Positions 20,996-30,942 of a stretch of DNA of 40,398 bases are shown here, piece after piece. Position 1 is the first letter of the stretch, and every line of letters starts with the position of its first letter. Source of the stretch: Deinococcus sp. (GTDB taxonomy: Bacteria > Deinococcota > Deinococci > Deinococcales > Deinococcaceae); NCBI RefSeq assembly GCF_025362455.1, contig NZ_JANYGJ010000032.1, positions 1 through 40,398 on the forward strand, read 5' to 3'. The translations under genes were made by a program, and so were the position numbers. A model generated the notes under the pieces. The model was given only the letters and a program-made list of their open reading frames with translations. It had not been told where the DNA came from and did no database searches.

Positions 20996-22582
20996 GACCG
21001 CCTCCAGCAGCGCGTCGCCGTATTTGCGGGTGCGCTCCGGTCCCATGCCCTTGACCTTGCGCAGCTCGGTCTCGTCGGCGGGAGAGAAGCGGGCGATTTC
21101 GGCCAGGGTGGCGTTGCTGGCGATAATGAAGCGGCTGATTTCCTGGCGTTTGGCCTCGGTGTTGCGCCAGTCGCGCAGGCGGTTGTAGGTGTTGCGTTGG
21201 GCGTCGTCGAGCCCTTCGAGGGGGTCCACGCCAGCGGCGGCGGGCAGATCGGGGGTCAGCACCAGTTCGGGGTGTGGGTCGGGGGCCGGGGCAGCCTGGG
21301 GCGCGTCGCGTCGCGGGCGCTCACGGCGGGGCCGCTCCTCGCGCTCGCGGCGCCCGGACGGGCGGGGCTGCTCCTGCGGCGCGGTCTGCTCGGCCTGGGG
21401 CTCGCTGGCGACCTGTTCCGGCTCCTCGCCCTGCTGCTCGTGGGGCCAGACTTCGCCCTGCGGCTGCTGGACTTCCTCCGGCTGGGATTCCTGGCGCTGC
21501 GGCTCTAGACGCTGCGGTTCCGGATGCGGCCTGCTGTCCGAGAAGACGATTTCGGGGATATAGGGCAGCTCGGCGGGCGCTGGTGCGGGCTGGGCGGGCG
21601 GCGCGGCGTTCTGTTGCTGGCCATCCCGCTGCTGGCCATCCCGCTGCTGGCCGCGCTCGCGTTCCTGCCGGGGCGGGCGGTTATCGCTGCGCCCATCACC
21701 GCGCCCATCACCGCGTCGGCCCTCATTTCTGAACTCGCCCCGGCCTTCCGATCTGCTGCCCTGCGGCCCCCGTTCGACGTTCTGCACGGCGGGCGGCTCG
21801 GCGTTCATGTAGTCGCCTTGCAGCAGCGCCAGCACGGCGTCCACGCCCTGCACACCGGGGGTGATCAGCGTTCCAGCATTCACGTTGCGGGCGGCGGCCA
21901 GCACCCCGCCTGTGGGCTGAGGCGTGTCGAAGGCGCTGTCCGGGCCGAGCAGCAGCGCGGTGGGGCCAGCCGCCTGGGCCGCGCCCCCCAAGCGCTCGGC
22001 GAGGATGGAGGTCGTGCGGGCGGCGCGGGCGAGCCGCAGCGGCATGGTCGCCAGGTCGCGCAGGGCCATCGCCATACTCAGGTCGCTGGGGGCCGCGCCG
22101 ACGCGCTCAGGCAGCTCGCCCATGCCGAAGACGGCGCTCAGGCTCACGTCGCCAAAACCCGTCAGCGTCGCGCCGTCACGGTAGACCACCAGGTTCGCCT
22201 CGCGCCCCGTCCAGCCGCCACCGGGGGCCAGCGTGCCGTCGACCAGAATGCTCACCCCGGCCCGGCGGGCACGCTTGATGGCCCGCTCGTCGGGCTCCAG
22301 CAGCCAGACGCCGCGTGCGCCGCGCCAGTCGGCGTCGGTGGTCGCCAGCGCCAGGCCAGCGGCAGCGAACAGTTCGCGGCTGAGCGGCAACCGGGCGTCT
22401 ACGCGCAAGGTGCCGGGGCCGAGCAGCGCGGCCAGTTGCTGAGCCAGCGCCGCTTCACCGGATAAAAACAGCCCCCAGTCGGTGCCTTCGAGGTTGGAGA
22501 GTGCGGTACTCAAACGGGTCTGCGGGTCGCCCGCCTCGGCGTGCAGGCCGGGGAGGCGGACATCGGGGGGAGCAGCAGTCAT
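20987..22582 (-). CDS. Degenerate PLP-enzyme-like domain fused to HRDC domain
   Basis: 531 residues. Residues 1-250 resemble a fold-type I PLP enzyme of the Cys/Met metabolism group (GVSILVDGTLAPGGGWTGRE, then VYRDGATLTGFG), but the lysine that binds PLP is not evident, so it may bind something without catalysis. About 280-440 is a long low-complexity linker rich in Gln, Arg, Glu and Pro. The C-terminal 75 residues are an HRDC domain (LRDWRNTEAKRQEISRFIIA, then LRKVKGMGPERTRKYG), known from RecQ and RNase D for nucleic-acid binding. The combination suggests a DNA- or RNA-associated protein of unknown task. Confidence 0.8.
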   Translation of the reverse strand: MTAAPPDVRLPGLHAEAGDPQTRLSTALSNLEGTDWGLFLSGEAALAQQLAALLGPGTLRVDARLPLSRELFAAAGLALATTDADWRGARGVWLLEPDERAIKRARRAGVSILVDGTLAPGGGWTGREANLVVYRDGATLTGFGDVSLSAVFGMGELPERVGAAPSDLSMAMALRDLATMPLRLARAARTTSILAERLGGAAQAAGPTALLLGPDSAFDTPQPTGGVLAAARNVNAGTLITPGVQGVDAVLALLQGDYMNAEPPAVQNVERGPQGSRSEGRGEFRNEGRRGDGRGDGRSDNRPPRQERERGQQRDGQQRDGQQQNAAPPAQPAPAPAELPYIPEIVFSDSRPHPEPQRLEPQRQESQPEEVQQPQGEVWPHEQQGEEPEQVASEPQAEQTAPQEQPRPSGRREREERPRRERPRRDAPQAAPAPDPHPELVLTPDLPAAAGVDPLEGLDDAQRNTYNRLRDWRNTEAKRQEISRFIIASNATLAEIARFSPADETELRKVKGMGPERTRKYGDALLEAVRG

Positions 22583-22688
22583 GCCTTCTATTGTGGGGGA
22601 AAGAGGCGTGTGGCGTGTGGCCTGTGGTTTGTGGAAACAGATAAGGGATTTGGGACGATGCTTCGGGCCGCGCCTACTGGGCGTGGAG

Positions 22689-22757
22689 TGTCATCCTGAG
22701 TCATGTTGGAAGTCTGGCCGTTCAACGACGAGATTCGTAACGAAGTTCAGGATGACA
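22689..22757. repeat. 69-bp element with TGTCATCCTGA inverted ends
   Basis: TGTCATCCTGA (22689-22699) and TCAGGATGACA (22747-22757) are perfect inverted repeats. TCATCCTGAG also occurs at about 20909. It looks like a small palindromic intergenic repeat. Confidence 0.5.
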
Positions 22758-22855
22758 AGGTTCCATGGCGCTGCTTTTCAACCCCCGTTCTGAGTCAAAG
22801 CAGCCGCACCAGGCCCTTCGCCGTTCCCACGCGCCACAAGCCACGCGCCACAAGC

Positions 22856-23776
22856 CTACTTCCCAAACCTCCGCTTGCGGTCCTGAAAGTCGCGTAAGGC
22901 CCGCAAAAAATCCACCCGCCGGAAGCCCGGCCAGTACACGTCGCAGAAATAGAATTCGGAATACACGCTCTGCCACAACATGAAGCCCGACAGCCGGATC
23001 TCGCCCGACGTGCGGATGATGAAATCCGGGTCCGGCACGCCCGCCGTGTACATCTGGGCGCTGAGGTGGTCGGGGTGCAGGTCGGAGGCGACCTCGGCGG
23101 CACTTTTGCCAGCGGCGCCCTCGCGCTCCAGGTGGGCCTTCACGGCGTCCACGATCTCTTCTCGGCCCCCGTAGCCCACGGCGATGTTCAGGAGCATGCC
23201 GTCGTAGTGGCGGGTGCGGTCTTCGAGCTGCGCCAGCGCGGCCAGCACCTGCGGCGGCATCCCGCTGTGCTGCCCGATGGCGCGGACCCGCACCTTGTTG
23301 CCGTGGATGCGTGGGTCTTTGGAGAGGTTCAGCGCCTCGCGCTCCAGCAGCTTGAGAATATGGGCGATCTCTTCGGGGTCGCGGCTGGCGTTGTCGGTGC
23401 TGAGCACCCACAGGGTAATGGTCGGAATGCCCAGGTCCAGGCACCACTGCATGACCTCGTGGGCCTTGTCGGCGCCGAAGGAATGCCCGATCTCGCGCTG
23501 GAGGCCGCTGGCCTTGGCGAAGCGCCGGTTGCCGTCGAGGATCAGGCCCAGGTGGCGCGGCAGCCGCCCATGCACCTTGACCTGGCGTTCCAGATGCTGG
23601 GCGTACCACCAGTACAGCGGCGCACTGGCCGCGTCACGCAGTTTCAGCGCGGCGCGCGCACCCGTGCGAATCAGGTTGCTGCGGCTCTTGGTGGCGGTGC
23701 TCACGCGGTCAGTGTACGCCGCGCCGTAGGCTTTGAGAATGGGCCGCATCAGGTTTCGGTCAGCCGGGTTCCGCAC
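22856..23776 (-). CDS. uppS: Isoprenyl (undecaprenyl) diphosphate synthase
   Basis: 306 residues from GTG 23776; ATG 23749 and GTG 23704 are possible later starts that would bring the length nearer the usual 240-260. Cis-prenyltransferase motifs: LILDGNRRFAKASG with the catalytic Asp, GHSFGADKAHEV, WVLSTDNASR, and the C-terminal RTSGEIRLSGFMLWQSVYSE, then FYF. It makes the lipid carrier for cell-wall synthesis. It follows mutY by 5 bases on the same strand, so the two are probably one operon. Confidence 0.95.
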   Translation of the reverse strand: MRNPADRNLMRPILKAYGAAYTDRVSTATKSRSNLIRTGARAALKLRDAASAPLYWWYAQHLERQVKVHGRLPRHLGLILDGNRRFAKASGLQREIGHSFGADKAHEVMQWCLDLGIPTITLWVLSTDNASRDPEEIAHILKLLEREALNLSKDPRIHGNKVRVRAIGQHSGMPPQVLAALAQLEDRTRHYDGMLLNIAVGYGGREEIVDAVKAHLEREGAAGKSAAEVASDLHPDHLSAQMYTAGVPDPDFIIRTSGEIRLSGFMLWQSVYSEFYFCDVYWPGFRRVDFLRALRDFQDRKRRFGK

Positions 23777-23781
23777 GGCTT

Positions 23782-24804
23782 TCAGGCCGTCTCAAACAGT
23801 TGCCCAGGCCCGCTCAGCAGCGCCAGCGCTTTGTGATCGAGCCGGGAGAGCGGGCGCCGGGAAACGTCTTGGGGTGCCAGCTCACTGTGCGCCGCGTAGA
23901 CGTGCAGGGTGAGGTGCCGGTGCGTCATCTGGTGCGTGACGGTGCCGAGCAGCTTCGGTGAGTGGGCGCCTAACCGCTTTGTCAGGCGCCCCAGCGCGAG
24001 CTGGACGGTGCCGTCTACTTCCTCGACGGGTAAGCCGTACAGTCCGCCCAGCAGGCTGCCCCGCCGCTGCTCCAGATACGCCGAGTGCGCGTCCCCGATC
24101 AGCAGGGCGACGGCTTGCACCTGCCGCACGGTGGGCCGGACTTTCGGTGCCGGATACGCGCCGGGGTTGCCGCTCTGGTACGCCTGGCAATGCCCAGAGA
24201 CCGGGCAGGCGCCGCAATTCGGACTTTTCGGCGTGCAGATGGTCGCGCCCAGGTCCATCACGGCCTCGTTCCAGTCGCCGGGTCGCTGGGGGTCGAGAAG
24301 CTGATCGGCCTGTGTCTGGACCCACGCCGGACCCGGCTGCACCTCGGCGTAAACCCGCGCCAGCACGCGCCGCACGTTGCCGTCATTGACCGCCCGCGCC
24401 TCGCCGAATGCCAGGCTGCTGATGGCCGCCGCCGTATACGGCCCCACGCCGCTCAGCGCCAGCCAGCCGTCGTAGCTGGTCGGGAAACCTGTCTGGGCCA
24501 CGATCTGCGCCGCCGCGTGCAGGTTGCGGGCACGGGCGTAGTAGCCGCAGCCCTCCCAGGCTTTGAGCACCGCCTCGGTGGTCGCCGCCGCCAGGGCCTG
24601 CACGTCCGGAAAGGCGGTCAGGAAGCGCTCAAAATACAGCAGGCCCCGCGCCACCTGCGTCTGCTGGAGCAGCACTTCGCTGATCCAGACCCGGTACGGG
24701 TCGCGCAGGCCGTGCTCATTGACTACTCGCCAGGGCAGCTCGCGGGCGTGCAGGTCAAACCAGCCGAGAAGGTCGGCCCGCAGGGCATGGAGGTCGGGCG
24801 GCAT
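23782..24804 (-). CDS. mutY: A/G-specific adenine DNA glycosylase
   Basis: 340 residues from ATG 24804; ATG 24831 is an alternative, and a TACACT box lies between. Helix-hairpin-helix LSGVGPYTAAAISSLAFG with catalytic Asp in VNDGNVRRV, the SEVLLQQTQVARG helix with catalytic Glu, the four-cysteine iron-sulfur site CTPKSPNCGACPVSGHC near 205-221, and a C-terminal NUDIX-like domain that reads 8-oxoG (GGLYGLPVEEVDGTVQ). It removes A opposite 8-oxoguanine. Divergent from the DUF2270 gene. Confidence 0.97.
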   Translation of the reverse strand: MPPDLHALRADLLGWFDLHARELPWRVVNEHGLRDPYRVWISEVLLQQTQVARGLLYFERFLTAFPDVQALAAATTEAVLKAWEGCGYYARARNLHAAAQIVAQTGFPTSYDGWLALSGVGPYTAAAISSLAFGEARAVNDGNVRRVLARVYAEVQPGPAWVQTQADQLLDPQRPGDWNEAVMDLGATICTPKSPNCGACPVSGHCQAYQSGNPGAYPAPKVRPTVRQVQAVALLIGDAHSAYLEQRRGSLLGGLYGLPVEEVDGTVQLALGRLTKRLGAHSPKLLGTVTHQMTHRHLTLHVYAAHSELAPQDVSRRPLSRLDHKALALLSGPGQLFETA

Positions 24805-24864
24805 GTCGAAGCGAGTGTAGCCGCACTTCATGCAGCGTGCCGGGTCAGGGGTTACGCTACAGGT

Positions 24865-25574
<710 letters not shown>

Positions 25575-25578
<4 letters not shown>

Positions 25579-25610
25579 TACGGTGAAGGTTGATACGGTG
25601 AAGGCTGAGC
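25575..25610 (+). repeat. 15-bp direct repeat after the DUF2270 stop
   Basis: AGGTTGATACGGTGA occurs twice in tandem, then degenerates. It spans the stop codon of the upstream gene. It is probably a slippage product. Confidence 0.6.
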
Positions 25611-25666
25611 AGCAAATGGCTGAGCACGGGTCATTCTGGCTTGCGGCCATGCCCTAGCATGCGCTC

Positions 25667-26140
25667 ATGACCTCTTCCGGTATTTCGCCCCACGAGTTTC
25701 GCCAGACCCTGGGCCGCTTCGCCAGCGGCGTCACCGTCGTCAGCGCCCTGCACGGCGGCAACCGGCGCGGCATGACCGCCAACGCCTTTGTCAGCGTCAG
25801 TCTTGAGCCGCCGCTCATTCTGGTGAGCGTGGACAAGAAGGCCAGCATGCACGCCGTACTGGAGGGGGCCGAACGGTTTGGCGTCAGCGTCCTGAGCACG
25901 ACCCAGCAGCACCTCAGTGACCACTTCGCCGGGCGCCCGGACGCGGCCATCAACGTGCCCTGGTTCGAGCATCAGGGGTTGCCCTTGCTGAGCGGAGCGG
26001 TCTCGCAACTGGTCTGCCGCCAGCACAGCATGGTGGACGCGGGCGACCACACCCTGTTTTTCGGCGAGGTCGAATACAGCCGCTACACCGACGACGACCC
26101 GCTGCTGTACTTCCGGGGCCAGTACCACGAAATAAGCTGA
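25667..26140 (+). CDS. Flavin reductase family protein
   Basis: 157 residues. It has the flavin reductase-like (split-barrel FMN-binding) pattern: FRQTLGRFASGVTVVSA, GMTANAFVSVSLEPPLILVS, GVSVLSTTQQHLSDHFAG and a C-terminal GDHTLFFGEVE, then PLLYFRGQYH. It probably reduces FMN or FAD with NAD(P)H for a partner monooxygenase, or in stress response. No partner is adjacent. TAGCAT is 6 bases before ATG, a leaderless start. Confidence 0.93.
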   Translation: MTSSGISPHEFRQTLGRFASGVTVVSALHGGNRRGMTANAFVSVSLEPPLILVSVDKKASMHAVLEGAERFGVSVLSTTQQHLSDHFAGRPDAAINVPWFEHQGLPLLSGAVSQLVCRQHSMVDAGDHTLFFGEVEYSRYTDDDPLLYFRGQYHEIS

Positions 26141-26227
26141 GCCGGACTGAGCTGAATGAAGGGGCGCTCAAGCTGCTGCGGCGCACTCGTCGCAATTGAG
26201 CTGAGCACTCAGGTCCAGACTCGCCCC

Positions 26228-26854
26228 ATGAATATCGGGATTATCGGAGCAGGGCACATCGGCAAAGCGCTGGCGCAGGACTTCATCAAAGCCGGGCACC
26301 GCGTGGCTGTCGCCAATTCACGCGGCCCGGAGAGCTTGCAGGGGCTGATCGCCGAACTCGGCCCGCAGGCCACAGCCCTCAGCGCCCAGGAGGCCGCTGA
26401 ATTCGGTGAAATCTTGGTCGAGACGGTGCCGTTCGCCAAAGTGCCGGACCTGGCGAAGCTGCCGCTGGCGGGAAAAATCGTCATCGACACCGCCAACTAC
26501 TACCCGCAGCGCGACGGTCAGATCGACCTCGGTGGCCACTCGGAGGGAAGCTGGGTGGCGCAGCAGTTGCCGGGAGCGCGGGTGGTCAAAGCCTTCAACG
26601 CCATTGCCGCCGCCGATCTCGCCAGCCAGGGCGACGTGAGTAAGCCAGTCGGGGAGCGCCGCGCCATCTTCGTGTCCAGCGACGACCAACAGGCCAAGCA
26701 GACGGTTTCGCGCCTGATCGAAGAGATAGGATTTGCGGCGATGGACACCGGCACGCTGGCGGGCAGCGCCGTCAACCAGAACGGGGCGCCGCTGTACGGC
26801 AAGAACGTGACCATCAGCGAGGGTCAGAAGATCATCGACCAGGAAATGAAGTAA
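26228..26854 (+). CDS. NADP-binding oxidoreductase (F420-dependent NADP reductase type)
   Basis: 208 residues. Rossmann motif GIIGAGHIGKALAQDF at the N-terminus, ANSRGPESL after beta 2 (NADP type), then VIDTANYYPQRDGQ and VVKAFNAIAA as in the NADPH-dependent F420 reductase-like superfamily (COG2085). The true substrate is not clear and F420 itself is not implied. CAGACT is 6 bases before ATG. Confidence 0.9.
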   Translation: MNIGIIGAGHIGKALAQDFIKAGHRVAVANSRGPESLQGLIAELGPQATALSAQEAAEFGEILVETVPFAKVPDLAKLPLAGKIVIDTANYYPQRDGQIDLGGHSEGSWVAQQLPGARVVKAFNAIAAADLASQGDVSKPVGERRAIFVSSDDQQAKQTVSRLIEEIGFAAMDTGTLAGSAVNQNGAPLYGKNVTISEGQKIIDQEMK

Positions 26855-26910
26855 GCGAGCGTCTGTCGGGAAGGCACTGCGCCTCTGAACATCGCTCCAG
26901 TCATCAGAAA

Positions 26911-26936
26911 GCCGGGGAAAATCACGCTTCCCCGGC
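26911..26936. terminator. Bidirectional terminator between convergent genes
   Basis: GCCGGGGAA (26911-26919), an eight-base loop, TTCCCCGGC (26928-26936). It serves the oxidoreductase gene and the convergent gene at 26957-27439. Confidence 0.8.
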
Positions 26937-26956
26937 CTTCCACTTGCTCTGAATAC

Positions 26957-27439
26957 CTACAGGCCCGGAATCGGCGCGGCGATGTCCTTGATCCGGGTGC
27001 CGCCCGCCGCCGAGGTGCTGCTCAGATCGTTGGCGGCGCCGTCCAGGCTCTGAATGTCGGCCTCGCTGAACTGGCCTTTTTTCAGGTTGCTGCCAATCGA
27101 GGTGAATTTGTCCTTGAGACCGATCAGGCTGGCATCCAGCTTTTGCAGCAGCGGGTCTTTGCTGTTGTGGGCGACCCTCTCGGCCACGTTGAGTTCGTGG
27201 GCCGCGAACAGCAGCGCCGCGCCGCCTTTAATCAGCCGCACCGTGCGCCCCGCCGAACCGGAGGCGAACTGGCCGCCCTTGTAGGGTGTGAGCACCCAGT
27301 GGTGAAAGGCGTAGTACGCCACACCGATATGCGCCACGAAGCGGGTCTTGTCGAACAGCGCGTGTGAGGTGCTCAGCGGGCCAGCGACCAGCATCATGGA
27401 CGCCAGCAGGGTCAGTTGACGAATCTTGGAAGAAGTCAT
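26957..27439 (-). CDS. Exported hypothetical protein, 160 aa
   Basis: The N-terminus (KIRQLTLLASMMLVAGPLST) is a signal peptide or membrane anchor. A second hydrophobic stretch (GVAYYAFHHWVLTPY) and a third (IKGGAALLFAAHELNVAE) follow, then a helical C-terminal part (LIGLKDKFTSIGSNLKKGQF). TGATCT lies 6 bases before ATG on the minus strand. No family is recognised. Confidence 0.72.
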   Translation of the reverse strand: MTSSKIRQLTLLASMMLVAGPLSTSHALFDKTRFVAHIGVAYYAFHHWVLTPYKGGQFASGSAGRTVRLIKGGAALLFAAHELNVAERVAHNSKDPLLQKLDASLIGLKDKFTSIGSNLKKGQFSEADIQSLDGAANDLSSTSAAGGTRIKDIAAPIPGL

Positions 27440-27774
27440 GTCGCAAGATCAGGCCCACAGTTGAGGCGAGAATGAAATCTGGAACGCAAAGTGAAGACCA
27501 TTCACGGCGACAGCTACCGGTCCAGCGCGGTGACGGGAATGGACGGGAATGATTTCCATTCCGGTGCGCGCCAACTCGCTCAGGCCGAAACCTGACGCCC
27601 GCCTTCCTCTTTTGAGGTTTGTGACCTGCCTGTTCAATAAAGGTCTGCCCACCAGTATCGTCTCTGAGCGCTGGGAGTGGACGACAAATAACGCCAGTTG
27701 AAATTTCATTTACATTTAGCACGTAGAAACAGAGCCTTCCACCAACCGGAAAAGCTCCGTTCCGTTCAACCGAT
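27440..27774. other. Gene-free stretch, 335 bases
   Basis: No convincing gene. It is less GC-rich toward 27640-27720 (TTGAAATTTCATTTACATTT). Small inverted repeats such as GGAATG/CATTCC (about 27535-27565) are present. A minus-strand 86-codon frame exists, but has no ribosome site or recognisable protein character. Confidence 0.5.
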
Positions 27775-29100
<1,326 letters not shown>

Positions 29101-29291
29101 ATCGACTCTCCTTTGCGGTGTCGCTCGCCCGGCGGAGTCATGCCGGGCGAGCGCCGAATGTGCCGCGCCAGCAGGTAGGCGCAGGGTCGGGCGTTCGGGC
29201 ACCACTTTAGAAAGCGGGCCGAACGCAAAGCTTCTCAGCCTACACGGGAGAGAACAGGATGTTTGTGGGGTGGTGCGGAGCCGACAACAAA

Positions 29292-29326
29292 GCCGCCCGG
29301 TCTGCGTTCCTCACGCGCCGGGCGGT
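29292..29326 (-). terminator. Terminator after the SDR gene
   Basis: GCCGCCCGG (29292-29300) pairs with CCGGGCGGT (29318-29326). On the minus strand it is followed by CTTTGTTGT. Confidence 0.75.
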
Positions 29327-29344
29327 TCTGGGTGCTATTTCAGT

Positions 29345-30097
29345 TCAGTGGCGCTCACCGTTGAGCTGCTGAAAGAAGGCGTCGTAGCCGCCGTTGGCCT
29401 CGGCGAAACGCAGGGGTTTGACCCGCTCGACCAGAATCTCGGCGGCGTCCGGTTGCGTCTCCAGCAGGTGCATGGTCTCGCTGATGTACTCGCTCAGCGG
29501 CATGTACTGTGGATTGCTGGCCTGTGCCGGTCCCATCAGCTCGGTCTGCACGGCGGGCGGCACCAGCTCAATGACCTGCACGCCGGTTTCCCTGAGCTGG
29601 AAGCGCAGCGCCTGGCTGTAGGCGTGAATGGCGGCCTTGGTCGCGCAGTAGGTGGGGGTGAGCGCCAGCGTCATGAAGGCCAGCCCCGACGAGACGGTCA
29701 GCACGGCGGCGCGGGGCTGAGCCATCAGGGTCGGCAGCAGCGCGGCGCTGAGCCGAATCGGGCCGAGCAGGTTGGTGGCAATCGTCGCCTCGGCGTCGTC
29801 CAGATTGCCGCTCTGGATGTTCTCGGCCCGCATGATTCCGGCGTTGTGGATGACCGTGTTCAGCGCCGGAAAGTCGCGCGCGAGCTGGGCTGCGAACGCC
29901 TTGATCGCCCCGGCGTCCTCGATGTCCAGCACTGCCGAGTGCATACCGGGATGGGCCGCCGTCACTTCGTCCAGCAGGCTTTTGCGCCGCCCGGCGATGA
30001 TGACCTGGTTACCTCTGGCGTGAAACTGCTCGGCCAGCGCCCGGCCAATGCCGCTGCCGCCGCCGGTAATCAGGATGGTGTTGTCTGTCAGTTGCAT
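29345..30097 (-). CDS. Short-chain dehydrogenase/reductase, DltE-like
   Basis: 250 residues. TGGGSGIG cofactor motif near residue 11, NAG (HNAGI) near 87, SSG then YCATK with catalytic Tyr/Lys near 153-157. It resembles the DltE/YciK-like branch. AGGAGG precedes ATG 30097. It is divergent from an HxlR regulator that probably controls it; such HxlR-SDR pairs are common in responses to reactive aldehydes or quinones. Confidence 0.93.
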   Translation of the reverse strand: MQLTDNTILITGGGSGIGRALAEQFHARGNQVIIAGRRKSLLDEVTAAHPGMHSAVLDIEDAGAIKAFAAQLARDFPALNTVIHNAGIMRAENIQSGNLDDAEATIATNLLGPIRLSAALLPTLMAQPRAAVLTVSSGLAFMTLALTPTYCATKAAIHAYSQALRFQLRETGVQVIELVPPAVQTELMGPAQASNPQYMPLSEYISETMHLLETQPDAAEILVERVKPLRFAEANGGYDAFFQQLNGERH

Positions 30098-30120
30098 GGT
30101 GGTGCCTCCTGAAGTGGAGT

Positions 30121-30170
30121 GTAAACTGATCACTTACCGACGGAAAGTAGGCACCCGAACGCGCTATAGG
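30121..30170. promoter_or_regulatory. Candidate operator between SDR and HxlR genes
   Basis: GTAA-AC-TGATCA-C-TTAC (30121-30137) is a near palindrome, and TAGGCACCC occurs twice as a direct repeat about 20 bases apart (near 30149 and 30168). Either may bind the HxlR protein. Confidence 0.45.
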
Positions 30171-30227
30171 CACCCAAAGGAGAGTGACGTTCTGAACAGC
30201 TCAAACGAGAATGCTGGGGCTTCATCT

Positions 30228-30686
30228 ATGCTTGAGTCTTACCCTATTAACACGGCGCCGCACATCGTCCCCGGTTACACCGCTCCCGATTACGACAGCG
30301 ACCCCGAACTCGATGCCCTGGTGCGCGAGATCATCGGGCGGGTGGCCGACAAGTGGACCATGCTGGCGCTGGAAGTGCTCGAAGACCACGGCACCGTGCG
30401 CTTTACCCGGCTGGGCGAACTGATCGGCGGCATTTCCCAGAAGATGCTGACCAAGACCCTGCGCCAGATGGAGGCCGACGGCCTGTTGATCCGCACCGTT
30501 TACCCGGTGATTCCGCCGCGCGTGGACTACGCGCTGACCGAGACGGGCCGCAGCCTCGGCGCCGCCTTCTGTGGGGTCTGGGAATGGGCCGAGGCGCACC
30601 GGGGGACCATCCAGCGCTCGCGCCAGGCGTTTGCCGAGCGGGCCAGTCAGGACGCCGCTCCTGCAAGCGCCGACGCTGCTGAGTGA
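30228..30686 (+). CDS. HxlR-family transcriptional regulator
   Basis: 152 residues from ATG 30228. HxlR winged helix: ADKWTMLALEVLEDHGTVRF, FTRLGELIGGISQKMLTKTL, then LRQMEADGLLIRTVYPVIPP and RVDYALTETGRSL. It regulates the divergent SDR gene by context. AAAGGAG at about 30176-30182 sits 9 bases before an in-frame CTG, so a non-ATG start 12 codons earlier is possible. Confidence 0.9.
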   Translation: MLESYPINTAPHIVPGYTAPDYDSDPELDALVREIIGRVADKWTMLALEVLEDHGTVRFTRLGELIGGISQKMLTKTLRQMEADGLLIRTVYPVIPPRVDYALTETGRSLGAAFCGVWEWAEAHRGTIQRSRQAFAERASQDAAPASADAAE

Positions 30687-30942
30687 CTCAGCGTTCGGAT
30701 GCGGCTGTACGCGCGAACCGCCGCTCCGTCAGCTCGAACACCGGCCTGATCGCCTTCTACCGCACCCTGAGCCTGTAGCACGACCATCCAGCCCACTTCC
30801 CCATCTCTCCCCACAAGCCATAAGCCCGCCGAAGGCGTCAACCGTGCCGACCCTTCCCAACGCGCCCCCCGCAATTTGCTACTCTCATCTGCTCAGGGCC
30901 TGAACGCCACGCGGCGGCGGTGGCCCACCAGAGGAGTTTTAC

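Noticed and set aside
21524..22465. Plus-strand frame of 313 codons
   Set aside because: Antisense to the HRDC fusion gene; no start signal or domain.
27449..27709. Minus-strand frame of 86 codons in the gap before der
   Set aside because: No ribosome site or leaderless box, and the composition is not convincing.
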